Shown: positions 21,350-28,276 of the stretch, one piece after another
Layout: each line of letters begins with the position of its first letter
How positions within the stretch are numbered: the first letter of the stretch is position 1
Assembly (NCBI GenBank): GCA_035651635.1
Contig: DASRFK010000316.1
Location: 1-28,276, forward strand
Direction of reading: 5' to 3'
DNA from: JANXQE01 sp035651635
Lineage (GTDB): Bacteria > Verrucomicrobiota > Verrucomicrobiia > Limisphaerales > UBA8199
Length of the DNA: 28,276 nucleotides
The notes under the pieces: generated by a model
Database searches by the model: none
What the model saw: only the letters and a program-made list of their open reading frames with translations
Told to the model about the DNA's origin: nothing
Made by a program: the position numbers and the translations under genes

Positions 21350-23809
21350 TCAATTCTTCGCCGCGGATGACTGAACCGAGGCTGAAGCGAGATCTCGCAG
21401 AGCTGCTTCTACTGGTGGTCGCAGTGTGTTCCAGGATTCATCGAGGAAACTACCCAGGAACGCGGTCGGTGGCTGCAACGGAGCGGTTCGAAGCTCCTGG
21501 TGAGCCTTTTTCAGCAATGTCCCCGCGCTCGCAGGGAGTGAACCGGCCAGACCATCGATATCGGCTGACGGAAGCCTGCGCAAAACAGCGCACATATTGG
21601 CAAAGCTCTGAGCGCTTCCGGAATCGCCTTCGAAAAGCGGACTGCAGTCCGCCCGAAATCCAGTTGTGCTTAAGCATTGCAAACCCTTTTGAGCTAGAGA
21701 GCTGGCCACAGGAAATTTGAAATAGGAAGCCAACTCAGCCGCCATCAGGCAGCGCAGGGGCCCTGTGTCACCGGCGGCGCATAGACTTTGCAGATCCTGA
21801 ATGGCGTTTGTCGATTGGCTGCTGGACAGTTGACAGCCATCCATCAACAAGCGTGTGGGCCAGGAACCCCACGGACATATTCTGCCGCCGTAGCGGGCCA
21901 TGAGCCAGGGAAAGACGGTTGGGTATCCACTTTGCTCCAGGGCATGATCTACCTCGTCTTTAGGAAAGTAGAATCCTCCGGCAGCGTTCGGCGCATTTGT
22001 GGTATCCAGGGGAGCAAAGATCGAAACAGAAAGCAGGTGATCCAACGCATTCAGGGCCTGACGACGTTGTGTGGAACTTGCATTCGTGGCTGAAAGTGGA
22101 CCCATCAGATGGCGGGCCACTTCTCCAGTGAAAAAACTGATCAAGCTGGTGAGCGGATGTTCTGGCTTATAAGAATTGGAACAACCAAAAGCCTCAGTCT
22201 GCCAGGCAAGCCCCGCCTGACCAAAGTCACCTTGGCGAAAGTGCAACGAGGCCGAGGCATTTGCATCGGCGTAGTGGTAGGCGAGCACTTCACCCGTGCG
22301 AGCCTTAGTCCTGAGGAAGCCATAACGATTGGTCATTGTGAAAGTACCGTTTCGGAGGGTGTAAACTATGTCAGGGTCTTTGGTGAGGTGAAGGAACGCG
22401 GCCGGTGACAGATCGAAAGAAAGGACCGGTGCATTGGCGTCATTGGCAGAATCAGCTTGCGTCCCAGCGAGCCATCCCATGCCGAAAGTCAGGTTAAAGG
22501 GGTTATCGCTTCCTGGGGTATCTGGAGAAAGGCTGAGCCAGGCATTTGGAGCGATCTCTGGATCCTGGATGAGCAACTTGCGGTTATGCTGCCGAGCCAG
22601 AATTCCCATGAGCTTCCGCGAGATCAAAAGCGAGTAGCCGGCAGCGGGACCCGTGGCGGCATTATCGAATTTCAGGAGTACGCCGCTTCGAGGAGAAATT
22701 ACCAGCTGCCCAGCCCAGGCGCTTGGGACGTGGCCCGGTGCGATGGCAAATTCCAGAACGGCGTCCTCGGATCGCGAGCCGAAATGGGAAAGCCAATCAC
22801 AAACCGTGAGCAGAGCTTGCTGTTTCGCACTTAAAGGCGCGAGCAGGCTCGGCGCCGGGTCATATTCGCGAACTTGAATTACCAACCGGATGCCGTTCGA
22901 TTGCGATTGGGGTTCCAGCGCTTCGGGCTTAACCGTCGCTTCAAGAAACCGTCCTGATCTCCGGAGTTTGGCTTGGGATTGAGAGAGAGTATTTGAGGTG
23001 AGCTGCGAGCCGCGCTTGAGGTTCAGAAACCGCAAAATGTCCTTTGTCGAATTGTGACTGTTTCCGTTGACGGCGATGTCTTGAGCCGTGCCCGGTGGAC
23101 CCAGGCTCTGGATTTCAACAACTAAGTCGGCCGCCCCAGGCTCGCGGATAGTCTCAACGCGCAGATCAAGCTTCGGAAAGAACCAACCCAAGGCGGCCAG
23201 GCGATCCTCGGCGGTTTGTTTCAGCTCCGTCAGGCTGACCGGATCGAAGCAGGCTGGTTCGCCCGGCGTCCAGCGCGGAGTTTCGCCTGGGCTGTCGTTT
23301 GCGGCCGGAGGATTTGTCAGGCAAGAAATCAGCTGGGACGCGATGCCTTTGCGGACTCCATTAACCCGTACGTTCCGGCAACGGAAGCGCGCCCCCTCAT
23401 GGATGTTTACCAGGATGCGCTCGGTTGCGGGCGTGAGGCTGACTTCGACCTTGGTATCCGGAAAGCCGTTGTGCTGGTAACCGAACAAGAGTTCTTCCCG
23501 TATCGTCGTTAGAAATTGTTGCAGTGGCGCGCCGGTTTGGGAAGCAGTTAGGAAACGCGCGTGAGTAATGAGTGCCTGGTAAAAGTCAGTGGGTGTGAAA
23601 GTGGCGTTGCCCGCGAATTCCAGGTGGTCCGGGTTGCTGAAATCCTTGACCTGGGTTGCCACGGCGTCCGACTGCAAGATTTGGCATGACACGCGAGACA
23701 CTAAGAGCGCAACGCTGACACCGAGGAGGCCGGAAAGTACCAAGCACTTTGCACGAGATCGAACAAGTCGCCGGCGTTGGCTTTGACTCGGTGTGTTCGG
23801 AAACCTCAT
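21350..23809 (-). CDS. Large exported POTRA-containing protein
   Basis: An 819-residue exported protein. The ATG at 23809 is followed by an n-region and a signal helix (CLVLSGLLGVSVALLVSRVS). Residues about 60-330 resemble three POTRA modules: HLEFAGNATFTPTDFYQAL and YQHNGFPDTKVEVSLTPATE (RILVNIHEGARF), then VNGVRKGI; LGWFFPKLDLRVET with ADLVVEIQSLGPPG; and IAVNGNSHNSTKDILRFLNL with GIRLVIQVREYDP. The rest (about 340-819) lacks an evident Omp85 barrel: no terminal aromatic residue, a helical cysteine-containing C-terminus, and segments such as DPDIVYTLRNGTFTMTNRYG. A GTG at 23893 would give a longer start. Homology to Omp85/TamA or ShlB is therefore only for the POTRA part. It lies about 95 bases before the retropepsin-like gene. 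Confidence 0.75.
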   Translation of the reverse strand: MRFPNTPSQSQRRRLVRSRAKCLVLSGLLGVSVALLVSRVSCQILQSDAVATQVKDFSNPDHLEFAGNATFTPTDFYQALITHARFLTASQTGAPLQQFLTTIREELLFGYQHNGFPDTKVEVSLTPATERILVNIHEGARFRCRNVRVNGVRKGIASQLISCLTNPPAANDSPGETPRWTPGEPACFDPVSLTELKQTAEDRLAALGWFFPKLDLRVETIREPGAADLVVEIQSLGPPGTAQDIAVNGNSHNSTKDILRFLNLKRGSQLTSNTLSQSQAKLRRSGRFLEATVKPEALEPQSQSNGIRLVIQVREYDPAPSLLAPLSAKQQALLTVCDWLSHFGSRSEDAVLEFAIAPGHVPSAWAGQLVISPRSGVLLKFDNAATGPAAGYSLLISRKLMGILARQHNRKLLIQDPEIAPNAWLSLSPDTPGSDNPFNLTFGMGWLAGTQADSANDANAPVLSFDLSPAAFLHLTKDPDIVYTLRNGTFTMTNRYGFLRTKARTGEVLAYHYADANASASLHFRQGDFGQAGLAWQTEAFGCSNSYKPEHPLTSLISFFTGEVARHLMGPLSATNASSTQRRQALNALDHLLSVSIFAPLDTTNAPNAAGGFYFPKDEVDHALEQSGYPTVFPWLMARYGGRICPWGSWPTRLLMDGCQLSSSQSTNAIQDLQSLCAAGDTGPLRCLMAAELASYFKFPVASSLAQKGLQCLSTTGFRADCSPLFEGDSGSAQSFANMCAVLRRLPSADIDGLAGSLPASAGTLLKKAHQELRTAPLQPPTAFLGSFLDESWNTLRPPVEAALRDLASASVQSSAAKN

Positions 23810-23992
23810 CAGCCGTGGTAAGGAATCTTTCAGATCAGTGGCATTCCTGATGGCCTTTCTCAATGGATCAGGCCCTGCAGGCGATAAATGCACGGGCTCA
23901 GGCTAGGCGCTTAAGAGAGACATTTCAATCTCATGATTGCCTCATTCATGCAAGTGATTGGAGATCACCACGCCGCGCCCAACAAGGCCACC

Positions 23993-24763
23993 CTACCGGG
24001 TGACGTTCTTTGCGTCGGACGATGGATTGTCTTTTGTTTCCGTCAGTCGCTTTTGCCACTTCTCCACTTCGACTTTGGCGGCGGAAAGGGCGGCTTCAGC
24101 GACGGAGCCTTTTGCTTTCGCGGTTTCCAGGTCCGCCGGGACGACGAGATTGGAATGGGTCCCATCGACCGCGCTCAGCCGCTCCAATCTCAAATGTGCA
24201 TTCCTGTAGTCAGCCTCCGCTATCTGTTCGGAGGCTTTCGCAACGTCCAGCTCCGCGTTCAGTCTGCGGACATCCAAACTTGTCATTACGTCGGCTTTTT
24301 CCATCAGCGCCTTGCGCTTCTCCACTTCTGCCTTGGCGGCAGAAAGGTTGGCTTTAGCTATTAGGTCCTTGGCTTTGGCGTTATCCAGTTCTTGTTGAGC
24401 AACCAGATGAGGCTGGACCTTGTCCACCGCCTCCAACCGTGCATACACCAGGTGGGCATTCCTGTAATCAGCTTCCGCTTGCTGTTCGGCGGCCTTTGCG
24501 AGGTCGAGCTGTCCCCTCAATTCTCGGGTTTCCGAACTTGCCGGGATTTTGGCTCTTTGATCGATCTCGTCCTGGGCGCCTGCCGCGGTGTTATTGAGTT
24601 GCGGCGATTGCATGTTCACCGGGTTGCCAGGTTGAGCAGCTTCAGCTCGGGTTGGTGCAGTTACCATCAGCAAAACTACCAGGCACAACGCCATTATTCG
24701 CAGGAAACGCCCAAGCCATTGGATCCGAAGCGTTCTTACTAATTCACTCGTGGAGTTCATCAT
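23993..24763 (-). CDS. Exported coiled-coil protein with duplicated adaptor-like helical hairpin
   Basis: A 256-residue exported or membrane-anchored protein. A hydrophobic segment (FLRIMALCLVVLLMVTAP) ends at a likely AEA-type cleavage site. It is followed by two tandem helical repeats of about 75 residues that share AEADYRNAHL, RLxAVD and NLSAAKAEVEK/ALSAAKVEVEK. Each resembles the coiled-coil hairpin of HlyD-type adaptors (ARLEAVDKVQPHLVAQQELD), but no lipoyl or beta-barrel part is present. The start is among close ATGs at 24781, 24763 and 24760; GAGA precedes the middle one at good distance. It lies 52 bases after the Gly/His lipoprotein gene. Function unknown; a structural or scaffolding role in the envelope is plausible. 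Confidence 0.78.
   Translation of the reverse strand: MMNSTSELVRTLRIQWLGRFLRIMALCLVVLLMVTAPTRAEAAQPGNPVNMQSPQLNNTAAGAQDEIDQRAKIPASSETRELRGQLDLAKAAEQQAEADYRNAHLVYARLEAVDKVQPHLVAQQELDNAKAKDLIAKANLSAAKAEVEKRKALMEKADVMTSLDVRRLNAELDVAKASEQIAEADYRNAHLRLERLSAVDGTHSNLVVPADLETAKAKGSVAEAALSAAKVEVEKWQKRLTETKDNPSSDAKNVTR
24038..24262 (-). repeat. Second copy of the internal coiled-coil duplication
   Basis: Encodes LNAELDVAKASEQIAEADYR onward, aligned with the copy at 24296-24520. The period is about 86 codons. Sequence divergence shows the duplication is not recent. Confidence 0.75.
24296..24520 (-). repeat. First copy of the internal coiled-coil duplication
   Basis: Encodes LRGQLDLAKAAEQQAEADYR onward. 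The matching second copy follows after an 11-residue spacer. Confidence 0.75.
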
Positions 24764-24814
24764 CCATTTCTCGTGTACCATTTCTTTGTTCTGATCAGCT
24801 TTGCAAATAACTTC

Positions 24815-27121
24815 TCAACGTCCGCTCCCGCCATGACCGCCGCCACCACCCACGCCACCTCCATGTCCCCCTCCGCCTCCGCTGTGGCCACCGCCTCCCC
24901 CTCCATGGCCGCCGCTGCCACCGCCTCCTCCCCAGCTGCCGCGAGAGCTGCCACTATGGCCGGAGCCGTACCCACCTGTGTGAGTCGTTGCGCTGAAATA
25001 GCCCAGCGAGGGACGGCTACTTTGATGGGAGAAGTTGGAGCGGTCGAAACCGCGCGCTTCACCAAGGCGAGCCGAGGAGGGAGAGTTCTGTGGGATGTGG
25101 TTTTGCGCCGACCAGGAATGGGCGCCGGGTCTCTGAGATTCATTTGCGCTGTAAACGTTCTGGACCTCGGCCCGTTGACCGGCGGCCAGGAGACCGGTAC
25201 GCGAATTGTAGGCGCGACCGTAGGTATCCGCCGATGCTGGATGACTTTGCGTGCGAGTTACCATGCCAACCCCTCTCGACGGACGAAATACATCACGCGC
25301 CGTGCTGGAGGTAATTCCTTGTCTCCAGGCAACGGACCCAGCCTCATGGTGCCAATTCCGCCCTGGGCCCCACCAAGGTCTGGCCGGATGGCAACGTGTC
25401 CAGGCCAAGGCGCCGAACCCACAACCCCAGCCAAAACCAAAATCAAACCCCCAATCGTCCCAAGGGTTCCAACAGGGCGCCCAGCCGAGTCCCCAAGTGC
25501 ACGGCCAACCGTACCAATCCGTTCCAACCCAAGGCGGATAATCGTACCCGGTTCCATAAACGACGACGCCATCTTCCACTTCTGTGCCCAAATAGCCCGG
25601 CGTATACCCCACGTAGACCTCTTGTGGAGTGGCTCCAAACACCTGGACATAGGTTACGAAGTGCAACGGCGAACTGGCAGGTATCGTGTAAATGACTGCC
25701 GGAACAGACGTCGCGACAGTCCAGGGCCCATTAAGGGAATCAGCTGTAAACCAAACGCCACTGTCGCAGGCGTACCATGAATGGTCGTCCACGCGAATCA
25801 ATGGAGTGCCGCTGTTGACCACATAATATAATGGCGTGCCAACAATAGGCAGCAGCCGTGGTGGGCCATCGATCTGGGGCTTCTCCATCTGGGTGTTGAT
25901 CGGCACCTTCGTGCTTTCCGGGATGCTGTTGGCAATCAATGCTTCCGTGGCTTGTGGTGTCCCGGGCACGCTGGCTTTGACGTTTTCCTTGGGGCTTTCA
26001 TCCGGGATCTTCGCGAAATCGTTGGGCAGATGATCGGCCAGCACAAATTCCCAAGGCCCTTGCTGTGAGGGCCCGCGGTACCAACGTCCTGAAAGCAGCA
26101 CATAAAGCTTCTGATCGGCTACGGACCGGAAGACATTGGCGGTAGTGTTCTTCGCGTAAAACAAGCGGGTGCCGCGAATCGGAACAAAGTCTGGCACGCC
26201 GTCAAAAACAACGAGTTCCGCCGGCTTTGACGAGACGTACACCAATGGTGCGGTCGACACACTCAACGCCGGCGGTTGATTGGTCGAATCGTCGGGTTCG
26301 TCCAGGAGATCCACTGGCGTTGCTGCTTTGAGGGCTTGCGTTTCAGCAAGGGCGGCACCCGCAGGCGGCTTATCAGCCACGCTCCAGGGAGCCGCCAGGT
26401 CGGTTGCTTTCATGTACCCATTCAGCACGTGGAGATAGAACACACCGGCCCGGTCCTTCAGCAAAAGTGCTCTCGAATTGAGGACGCGTTCGAGGCTTGT
26501 GCCGGCCACAGTGCTGTAGATGGGTGGGCCGTCCACATAGACCAAGATTGCGGGTTTGGTCGAAAATATAATCCTCGGTGGGGAGTTGTTCAGCGTTTGC
26601 GACAAACCGTTCAATGGTTGTGGAATGTGTGCGAGGCTGCTTTCCATAGCCTCGAGTGAAAGTCCGGCAAGTTCTTTCGGGTAAACTTCGCGGATCAAAC
26701 GAATTAACTCTGCGGTCCTGGGGCGTGCCGAAGGGAAGTCGCCCCCGAGAATCTGAATATTCTCCAGCGAAACGGTCCTCGTCGCCTTATTCACCAGGGT
26801 CAGCCCCTTAATGGTTACGACACCAAAGATCGGCTGCGCTTGGCCCGTCATCTGAACCGCCACCGCGTCGCGCGCAGTCAGTTGGTGGCTATCCCAATAA
26901 TCATACTGCGGCTCGTAGATGAAATTGGTCTGGCCGCCATTGAGGATGACCTGTGGCCACAGGCTCTCAGCAGAATCAGCAGGCGTGGAGTTCAAAGCGA
27001 GGCCGCCGCTTGCATGAGTCGGAAAGTAATTTACGTTAGGTTCTCGTGAATTCCGCGTCGCACAGGCGGAGAGACTCAGCCCGACGCCGGCGATCAGTGC
27101 GTTGGCAAATAATCGGTTCAA
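24815..27121 (-). CDS. Large lipoprotein with three internal repeats and a Gly/His-rich tail
   Basis: A 768-residue outer-surface or periplasmic lipoprotein. Signal peptide MNRLFANALIAGVGLSLSAC ends in a good lipobox (LSAC, Cys20). Residues about 189-250, 299-360 and 413-470 are three copies of a beta module with the pattern DGxPxxxPxxGTxL ... Y(V/A)xxxGxWY/F ... GPW. Next comes a Trp/Tyr-rich segment: VGYTPGYLGTEVEDGVVVYG, YDYPPWVGTDWYGWPC and WGLGWAPCWNPWDDWGFDFG. The C-terminal about 50 residues are Gly, Ser and His repeats. Similar proteins are sometimes annotated as carbohydrate-binding family V/XII, without proof. The start is TTG at 27121, 9 bases after the upstream stop; no ATG fits the signal peptide. 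Function unknown; surface or matrix association is inferred. Confidence 0.8.
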   Translation of the reverse strand: MNRLFANALIAGVGLSLSACATRNSREPNVNYFPTHASGGLALNSTPADSAESLWPQVILNGGQTNFIYEPQYDYWDSHQLTARDAVAVQMTGQAQPIFGVVTIKGLTLVNKATRTVSLENIQILGGDFPSARPRTAELIRLIREVYPKELAGLSLEAMESSLAHIPQPLNGLSQTLNNSPPRIIFSTKPAILVYVDGPPIYSTVAGTSLERVLNSRALLLKDRAGVFYLHVLNGYMKATDLAAPWSVADKPPAGAALAETQALKAATPVDLLDEPDDSTNQPPALSVSTAPLVYVSSKPAELVVFDGVPDFVPIRGTRLFYAKNTTANVFRSVADQKLYVLLSGRWYRGPSQQGPWEFVLADHLPNDFAKIPDESPKENVKASVPGTPQATEALIANSIPESTKVPINTQMEKPQIDGPPRLLPIVGTPLYYVVNSGTPLIRVDDHSWYACDSGVWFTADSLNGPWTVATSVPAVIYTIPASSPLHFVTYVQVFGATPQEVYVGYTPGYLGTEVEDGVVVYGTGYDYPPWVGTDWYGWPCTWGLGWAPCWNPWDDWGFDFGFGWGCGFGALAWTRCHPARPWWGPGRNWHHEAGSVAWRQGITSSTARDVFRPSRGVGMVTRTQSHPASADTYGRAYNSRTGLLAAGQRAEVQNVYSANESQRPGAHSWSAQNHIPQNSPSSARLGEARGFDRSNFSHQSSRPSLGYFSATTHTGGYGSGHSGSSRGSWGGGGGSGGHGGGGGGHSGGGGGHGGGVGGGGGHGGSGR
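24818..24960 (-). repeat. Low-complexity Gly/His/Ser tail-coding repeats
   Basis: Codes for repeated GGGGG, GGH and GGGHSGG units at the C-terminus of the lipoprotein. It is a coding simple-sequence tract of short GGN-rich units, not a CRISPR or intergenic repeat. Confidence 0.7.
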
Positions 27122-27130
27122 GCCAAGGCG

Positions 27131-28276
27131 TTATCGGTGTCCTCCGCCACCACGTGAACCTCCTCCACCAAATCCCCCGCCCCCGCCGAATCCCCCATGG
27201 CCCCCACCGCCAGCGAAGCCACCACCAGCAAATCCACCCCCATGAAATCCTCCACCTCCAAAGCTTCCGCCGCGGAAACCGCCGCTGCTGATTCCGCCTC
27301 CACTGCGGAAGCCGCCGCCCATGTGGATCGCGCTTCCACTCTGCAAAGCCGAGTAACCGCCGAATGAGCGGCCCGAATAGCTCGGGGCAGCACCTCGCCA
27401 GGTACTGTAGCCGCCCGAAAAAGTTCTCGATGGCATCGAATACCTCGGAGCGGAATAGGAACCCCAGGTTCCCGGACGCGAAGCACCTACACCTGAATAG
27501 GCTCGAGTGGAATAGCCATAATTGTTCCATGCCGGGTGGGAAGGCGTGACCATGCGGGAGACGGAGTTGCCACTCCAATACTGGGCGCCCGACCGCGCCG
27601 GAGCCTGCGCGAAACCTGCTATTCCCGGCCGGGTAAACCCGGACGAGACTGCTCCCGAAGAACGAGCTGCTGCGAAAGTGCCCCGCTGAGCTGAGCCGTT
27701 CCAAGTTCGCGCGCTCGGGGCTCTGAATGCTGAAGGAGCGCGAGGTTGCGAGCCGGCCTGAGCCCAACGGCTCGCGGAGGCACTCGGGCGAGCCGGTGCG
27801 CCAAAAAATTGGTTCCGGCCTGCCGAACCGTGCCAGAATCCGCCGCCATTGCGAGCGAAAGCTCCGCCGTGTGCAAAGGCTCCATCGTGTCCAAAGTGGC
27901 CGTCATGACCGTAAAATCCGTCGTGAAAATGGTGAAAATGGTCGAAATCGCCAAAGGCAAATGCGGCCCCAAAAGGAACGAAATTGCAGCCACCCCAATA
28001 CCCGAACGGCTGCCACCAGCACCAGGGTGACGGCGCCGCCCAACCCGGACCCCAATCGTTGCAGTAGCTTGGCCCCCAATCCATGTAGATGCCGTTATCC
28101 GGATAATACGCCGGTTGAGGATAAGCTTGAGCATAATAATCGGTTGGCGGGACAAGCGGTGCGTCGTAGACCGGCGGTGGCGCCTGGTCGGCTTGGATCT
28201 GCGGGGCAACCACCTCGCCTCCGCTCTGGTAGACGGGGGCAGGCACCGCTTGTTCTGCTGAGGTTTGTCCAACCGC
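27131..28276 (-). CDS. Gly/His/aromatic-rich exported protein, 5' end outside the window
   Basis: The frame is open to the right edge, so the N-terminus is missing; a GTG at 28246 is only an internal codon candidate. At least 381 residues are visible. First is a Pro/Tyr/Gln-rich segment (PPPVYDAPLVPPTDYYAQAY), then a Trp/Cys-rich block (DWGPSYCNDWGPGWAAPSPW) and a His/Phe/Gly block (DFDHFHHFHDGFYGHDGHFG). A Ser/Arg/Ala-rich central region follows, then a Gly tail (FGGGGFHGGGFAGGG and GGHR). Its stop is 9 bases before the TTG of the Gly/His lipoprotein, so the two are coupled. The composition resembles bacterial surface or matrix proteins and His clusters could bind metal. No defined family is recognised. 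Confidence 0.72.
   Translation of the reverse strand, partial: AVGQTSAEQAVPAPVYQSGGEVVAPQIQADQAPPPVYDAPLVPPTDYYAQAYPQPAYYPDNGIYMDWGPSYCNDWGPGWAAPSPWCWWQPFGYWGGCNFVPFGAAFAFGDFDHFHHFHDGFYGHDGHFGHDGAFAHGGAFARNGGGFWHGSAGRNQFFGAPARPSASASRWAQAGSQPRAPSAFRAPSARTWNGSAQRGTFAAARSSGAVSSGFTRPGIAGFAQAPARSGAQYWSGNSVSRMVTPSHPAWNNYGYSTRAYSGVGASRPGTWGSYSAPRYSMPSRTFSGGYSTWRGAAPSYSGRSFGGYSALQSGSAIHMGGGFRSGGGISSGGFRGGSFGGGGFHGGGFAGGGFAGGGGHGGFGGGGGFGGGGSRGGGGHR
27134..27320 (-). repeat. Low-complexity Gly-rich tail-coding repeats
   Basis: Encodes tandem GGGF, GGGH and FAGGG units at the C-terminus of the window-edge protein, comparable in kind to the tail at 24818-24960 of the neighbouring gene. Confidence 0.7.

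Noticed and set aside
24818..24960. Possible CRISPR or tandem-repeat array
   Set aside because: Repeat units are 3-15 bases, in frame and coding for Gly/His/Ser; there are no regular spacers.
24773..25780. Plus-strand Ala/Ser/Thr-rich frame opposite the Gly/His tail
   Set aside because: Its composition is simply the complement of Gly/His codons; the minus strand has a lipobox and repeats.

Overview
The window comes from a Gram-negative bacterium: it has lipoproteins, a POTRA protein, a periplasmic tail-specific protease and a cytochrome bd oxidase. GC content is fairly high. Gene content (Prc, retropepsin-like protease, tryptophan- and glycine-rich surface lipoproteins) fits Verrucomicrobiota or a similar environmental lineage, but this is only a leaning because there is no rRNA or marker gene. 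Every supported gene lies on the minus strand, so transcription runs from high to low coordinates.

Region A (about 12.55 kb down to 1) is the most interesting part. An ArsR-type regulator sits beside two matching palindromic operators. Downstream come a mini-thioredoxin (CxxC), a GcvH-like lipoyl carrier, two DGC-family putative zinc-binding proteins, an OsmC-like protein (frame-shifted), a secreted thioredoxin/NosL-like fusion, CcdA, a HlyD-type adaptor, a MacB/DevC-type permease and its ATPase, an ECF sigma factor with an RsrA-like zinc anti-sigma factor, a CoA-disulfide/persulfide reductase with a rhodanese domain, a membrane-anchored rhodanese, and cytochrome bd (cydA, partial cydB). Many junctions are ATGA overlaps, so much of this is probably one transcription unit. 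The shared theme is thiol, sulfane-sulfur or soft-metal handling, coupled to export and to a bd oxidase of a type often sulfide-tolerant. The assignment as one system is inference.

Region B (about 12.59-15.43 kb) holds an exported SAM-methyltransferase-fold protein, an APC-type transporter whose second half is fused to an isoprenylcysteine-methyltransferase-like domain (reading frame interrupted), and a small lysine-tailed protein, also frame-interrupted.

Region C (about 15.56-19.50 kb) encodes tail-specific protease Prc, a small probable lipoprotein and a histidine kinase with a four-helix DUF4118-like sensor. A gap of about 400 bases follows.

Region D (about 19.9-28.28 kb) encodes cell-envelope proteins: a two-lobed retropepsin-like protease, a large POTRA-containing secreted protein, a duplicated coiled-coil protein resembling adaptor hairpins, a lipoprotein with three internal repeats and a Gly/His tail, and a second Gly/His-rich exported protein running off the window.

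Three genes are each interrupted by what looks like one missing base in a homopolymer run (about 10131, 14497 and 15288), so sequence error should be considered before calling them pseudogenes. No tRNA, rRNA, CRISPR array or insertion sequence was seen.
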